Assembly (NCBI GenBank): GCA_023436525.1
Contig: JAEZIW010000002.1
Coordinates: 1 to 6,147 of the forward strand
Reading direction: 5' to 3'
Length of the DNA stretch: 6,147 nucleotides
DNA from: Bacillota bacterium
GTDB lineage: Bacteria; Bacillota; Clostridia; Christensenellales; SZUA-584
Shown here: positions 3,305 through 6,147 of the stretch, piece after piece
Numbering within the stretch: the stretch's first letter is position 1
How the letters are laid out: each line of letters starts with the position of its first letter
Made by a program: the position numbers and the translations under genes
The notes under the pieces: generated by a model
Told to the model about the DNA's origin: nothing
What the model saw: the letters and a program-made list of their open reading frames with translations, nothing else
Database searches by the model: none

Positions 3305-6147
3305 ATGAAAAGACGGTTTTTGAGCGCGATTCTTGCCTTGTGCATGGTGTTCACTTTGTTCCCGGTTTCGGCAATGGCGGAATCGCCCGAAGCCCAATGG
3401 GGCGTGGCGGCCGCGGATGGTACGAAGCCTGCTGAGTGGGCAGGCAGCGGCACCCTCGAAAATGCCGTAACCTACGCAAACGAATTAACCGGTGGCGCGG
3501 CGTATATACAGCTGCTATCTGACGTAACCACTACCGGACTGACCTTTACTGCAAGTAAAGCCACCACCCTCGACCTAAACGGCTGCACGCTTAGCAGCGG
3601 CGATACGACCGTCGTCAATCATAACGGCAGTGGCACGCTGACCATCACCGATAGCAGTGACAGCAAGGACGGCAAAGTCACCATCACAACGCCATCCGCT
3701 GGCAGCACCGCGATTTCTCTAGGGAGCGCGAGCGGGAGCCTTGTTATTGACGGCAGCAGAATCAGTCTCAATGACGGAGCGGCAATTATTAACCAAACGA
3801 GCGGTGTCGTCAATGTTTCGGCCGGTACGGTGGAAAGCCTTTCAGGATATGCGATTGTCAACAGAGGCGCCGGCAGCGTGAACGTCTCCGGCGGCACGTT
3901 GAGCGGAGGCAGTGGCGGAATTATGAGCCTTGCCGCCGGCACTGTGTGCGTTTCCGGCGGCATCGTGAGTGCAAGCACAGGCTGGGGAGTTTATTGCAGC
4001 AGTGGAAAAATCATTGTTCCAAGCGGTTCACCCATTATAAAGAGCGGCTATCAGGCGATGAACAAAGCCCCGGACCTGACCGGCTATCCCGATGTGAAGA
4101 TCACGGCGAGCACCAATGATGATGGAAGCTCCCCGCAAAATTATGATGCTGCAAAGATCCAAACCTACAAATACCTCAAGTTTGAGCTTAAGCCCATTGT
4201 TGTAAAAAACACGGCAACAGGGATAAGTTACCCCAGCCTGCAAACAGCGGTTGGCGCGCTGACGGCAAACAATCAAACGATTCAATTACTGGACAACATC
4301 GATCTTACGGATGCTCTCACCATTGCCGTCGGCAATGACAAAAGCTTCACCATTGATCTAAACGGCAAAACGCTAAGCGGCGGTGTGGATCACACAGCCA
4401 TCCAGCATAACGGCAGCGGTACGCTGACCATTACCGATAAGAGTAACGACGGGGACGGCAAGATTACCGGCGGTTATTACGCCACCATTATCCTAGATGG
4501 AGGAAAGCTTATTGTTGACAGCGGCACGGTGGAGAATTTTTACGATTCGGAATTTTCAGTTGTCACCACAATACTAAACGAAGGGACCGGAAAGATTATC
4601 ATTAGCGGCACGGCAACGGTTACCGGTCAGTCAACCACGATTTATTTGGAAGCCGGCATTGCCGATACAGCCATACTTGAAATCAGCGGCGGAACGATAG
4701 AAAGCACTAACGGAACAGCGATTCATAATGAAGGACCCGGTAAAATCGTCATCCCCAGTGGTTCGTCTACGATTAGGGGTACATATCAGGCGATGAACAA
4801 AGCCCCGGATCTGAGCAGCTATGGCGATGTGAAGATCACGGCGAGCACCAACTATGATGGAAGCTCTCCGGCGCATACTTATTTTGAAGATGATTATAAT
4901 TTCAAAAACTACAAATACCTCAAGTTTGAGCCTGCGCCCGATATCGCCAGAATAGGCAGCAAGGTATTCACCAAGCTGCAAGAAGCGGTTGATGCGATAA
5001 CGGATAACGGCCAGACCATCGATTTGCTGGGGAATATCAAGCTTACTTTTCCCATTGTTATTGCCAACGGCAATGATAAAAGCTTCACCATCAACCTAAA
5101 CGGCTGCACGGTTAACAGCAACGTCAGATCTGCCATCCGGCATAGCGGCAGTGGTACGCTGACCATCACCGATGACAGTACAGAAGGCGGGGGCGTCGTC
5201 ACCAGCATACATGATACGACGTATTCGGGCTATACGGTTTATCTGGACGGCGGCAGCCTTGTTGTTGCCGGTGGCCTCGTAGAAAACGCCAACGATTTGA
5301 CTCAAGGTGCTGCGATTTACAATAATGGCACCGGGAGCGTGAGCGTTGTTTCGAGTGGCATGGTAAAAAGCAAAAGCGGTAGCGCAATTTTCAACGTCAG
5401 CACAGGAAAGATAACTATCAGCGGCTCAGCTAAGGTCACCGGTGCAAGCAGGGTTGTTTCCAAAACAGGCACGATTTATTTGCACACCTACGACAATACT
5501 GAGGATGTCCTTCTTGAAATTGCCGGCGGAACGATAGAAAATACCGACTATGGCTATGCGATTTATAACCGTGCCGACGGAAAAATTGCGATTACAAACG
5601 GTTCGGCTGTTATTGCAGGCGGCTATATGGCGATGAACACAGCCCCGGATTTGAGCCTCTACGCCAATGTGAAGGTAAAGGCATGCAAGGATGAAAGCGG
5701 AACGAAAAGGGTCATTTACAATGCCAACGACATTTTTTACTATAGATACCTTAAGTTTGAGCCTGGGACCATCGTGGCCCAAAATACGACGACGGGCGCG
5801 GAATACTTTGCGGTGCAAGCGGCGGTTGACGCGGCAGCGGACGGGGATACCATTGAACAGTTGGAAGATATCGCTTTTGTAAATCCGCTTAAGATTTTAC
5901 TCAAAAATAATATGAGCCTCACCCTTGACCTAAAAGGCAAAACGTTTGAAGGCTCTATTGTCTACACCTGCGAAAGCGGCAAGCTGACCATCGACGATAC
6001 CGTTGGCGGCGGCAAGATCACCTCTGCACAATCAAGCTTCAGCAGCGGCACGATTATGGCGACAGGCAGTAGCGATAAGACTGCCGTGCTGGAAATCAAA
6101 GGCGGCACGGTGGAGAATTCTGATGCTTCCGGTTATTTCATCAATGG
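3305..6147 (+). CDS. Large secreted modular repeat protein, probable beta-helix surface adhesin, cut by the right edge
   Basis: The frame stays open for 947 codons to the window end. GGAGG lies 6 nt before the ATG. The first 25 residues are a classical Sec signal peptide: MKRR, a hydrophobic core, then cleavage after AMA (25/26). After a short leader come modules of about 250-280 residues, at roughly 48-294, 295-542, 543-819 and 820 to the end (partial). Each opens with a helix such as LQEAVDAI and a 'TIxLLxDI' strand. Then come 'SFTxDLNGKTL', 'GSGTLTITD' (106-116, 368-378, 613-623 and a weaker copy at 890-898), repeated 'GGTVEN/GGTIEN' turns, and an AMNxAPDL block. Each module ends in YLKFE (290-294, 538-542, 815-819). 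The short Gly/Asn/Ser-rich strand repeats suggest a stacked right-handed parallel beta-helix. No catalytic motif is visible. The C-terminus, where a wall anchor or SLH domain would lie, is outside the window. Such proteins are usually adhesins or polysaccharide-binding proteins; the ligand is unknown. Confidence 0.85.
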   Translation, partial: MKRRFLSAILALCMVFTLFPVSAMAESPEAQWGVAAADGTKPAEWAGSGTLENAVTYANELTGGAAYIQLLSDVTTTGLTFTASKATTLDLNGCTLSSGDTTVVNHNGSGTLTITDSSDSKDGKVTITTPSAGSTAISLGSASGSLVIDGSRISLNDGAAIINQTSGVVNVSAGTVESLSGYAIVNRGAGSVNVSGGTLSGGSGGIMSLAAGTVCVSGGIVSASTGWGVYCSSGKIIVPSGSPIIKSGYQAMNKAPDLTGYPDVKITASTNDDGSSPQNYDAAKIQTYKYLKFELKPIVVKNTATGISYPSLQTAVGALTANNQTIQLLDNIDLTDALTIAVGNDKSFTIDLNGKTLSGGVDHTAIQHNGSGTLTITDKSNDGDGKITGGYYATIILDGGKLIVDSGTVENFYDSEFSVVTTILNEGTGKIIISGTATVTGQSTTIYLEAGIADTAILEISGGTIESTNGTAIHNEGPGKIVIPSGSSTIRGTYQAMNKAPDLSSYGDVKITASTNYDGSSPAHTYFEDDYNFKNYKYLKFEPAPDIARIGSKVFTKLQEAVDAITDNGQTIDLLGNIKLTFPIVIANGNDKSFTINLNGCTVNSNVRSAIRHSGSGTLTITDDSTEGGGVVTSIHDTTYSGYTVYLDGGSLVVAGGLVENANDLTQGAAIYNNGTGSVSVVSSGMVKSKSGSAIFNVSTGKITISGSAKVTGASRVVSKTGTIYLHTYDNTEDVLLEIAGGTIENTDYGYAIYNRADGKIAITNGSAVIAGGYMAMNTAPDLSLYANVKVKACKDESGTKRVIYNANDIFYYRYLKFEPGTIVAQNTTTGAEYFAVQAAVDAAADGDTIEQLEDIAFVNPLKILLKNNMSLTLDLKGKTFEGSIVYTCESGKLTIDDTVGGGKITSAQSSFSSGTIMATGSSDKTAVLEIKGGTVENSDASGYFIN
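3620..5173 (+). repeat. Three copies of a 33-bp element encoding HNGSGTLTITD
   Basis: Copies at 3620-3652, 4406-4438 and 5141-5173 differ from each other at only two to four bases. They begin 786 and 735 bp apart and mark the same point in modules 1 to 3. A fourth site near 5972 in the last module is diverged (ESGKLTIDD). Confidence 0.8.
4049..4870 (+). repeat. Imperfect 87-bp direct repeat (4049-4135 and 4784-4870) inside the surface-protein gene
   Basis: The two copies lie 735 bp apart and differ at about 8 of 87 positions by my hand count. They encode the YQAMNKAPDL block and the KITAST stretch of modules 1 and 2. A third, clearly diverged version begins at 5624. Identity this high at the DNA level, including at silent positions, points to recent module duplication or gene conversion rather than only to selection on the protein. 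Confidence 0.8.

Noticed and set aside
2976..3308. 110-codon ORF in another frame over the lemA-like gene
   Set aside because: Lacks a ribosome binding site and membrane segment, and overlaps the start of the surface-protein gene; the competing frame has AGGAGG and LemA-like features.
3620..5173. Regularly spaced repeats as a possible CRISPR or mobile element signature
   Set aside because: Spacing is over 700 bp, the repeats stay in frame in a coding sequence and encode conserved module positions.
3619..5940. Several minus-strand ORFs with Pro/Leu- or Arg-rich repeats opposite the surface-protein gene
   Set aside because: They are reverse-strand readings of the repeated Gly/Ser/Thr modules and recur only because the coding strand repeats.

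Overview
The window looks like part of the chromosome of an anaerobic, low-to-middle GC Gram-positive bacterium, most likely a clostridial Firmicute. The reasons are strong AGGAGG-type ribosome binding sites, an AgrC/LytTR-type regulatory pair, a Sec-exported tandem-repeat surface protein of the kind common in Clostridia, and a gene end that looks like a group 4 (membrane) hydrogenase antiporter subunit. The species cannot be named from this sequence.

Layout, left to right. (1) Positions 309 to 1, minus strand, hold the first 103 codons of a polytopic membrane protein resembling HyfB/HycC, the large antiporter-like subunit of hydrogenase-4/formate hydrogenlyase complexes. It runs off the left edge. 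(2) Positions 310-716 are an AT-rich gap with no convincing gene. (3) Positions 1994-717 and 2716-1994, minus strand, are a translationally coupled two-component operon: a LytTR response regulator followed by a multi-pass GHKL sensor kinase of the AgrC/HPK10 type. (4) Positions 2717-2958 are a divergent regulatory region. It holds a candidate promoter for the regulator operon, a pair of 9-bp direct repeats that fit the LytTR operator consensus with the expected 22-bp period, a short perfect palindrome, and a candidate rightward promoter with a long (20 bp) spacer. (5) Positions 2959-3282, plus strand, encode an unusually short LemA-like membrane protein. (6) Positions 3305-6147, plus strand, encode at least 947 residues of a secreted protein made of about 250-residue repeating modules, probably a beta-helix-like extracellular adhesin. 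It runs off the right edge.

Working model (inference): the kinase senses an extracellular or membrane signal and phosphorylates the LytTR regulator. The regulator binds the direct repeats between the two divergent operons and controls its own operon, the lemA-like/surface-protein operon, or both. No AgrD-like peptide gene or AgrB-like processing gene is seen, so the signal is unknown. The link between this kind of sensory pair, a minimal LemA-like protein and a large modular surface protein is the most interesting part of the window. The hydrogenase gene on the left appears to be an unrelated neighbour.
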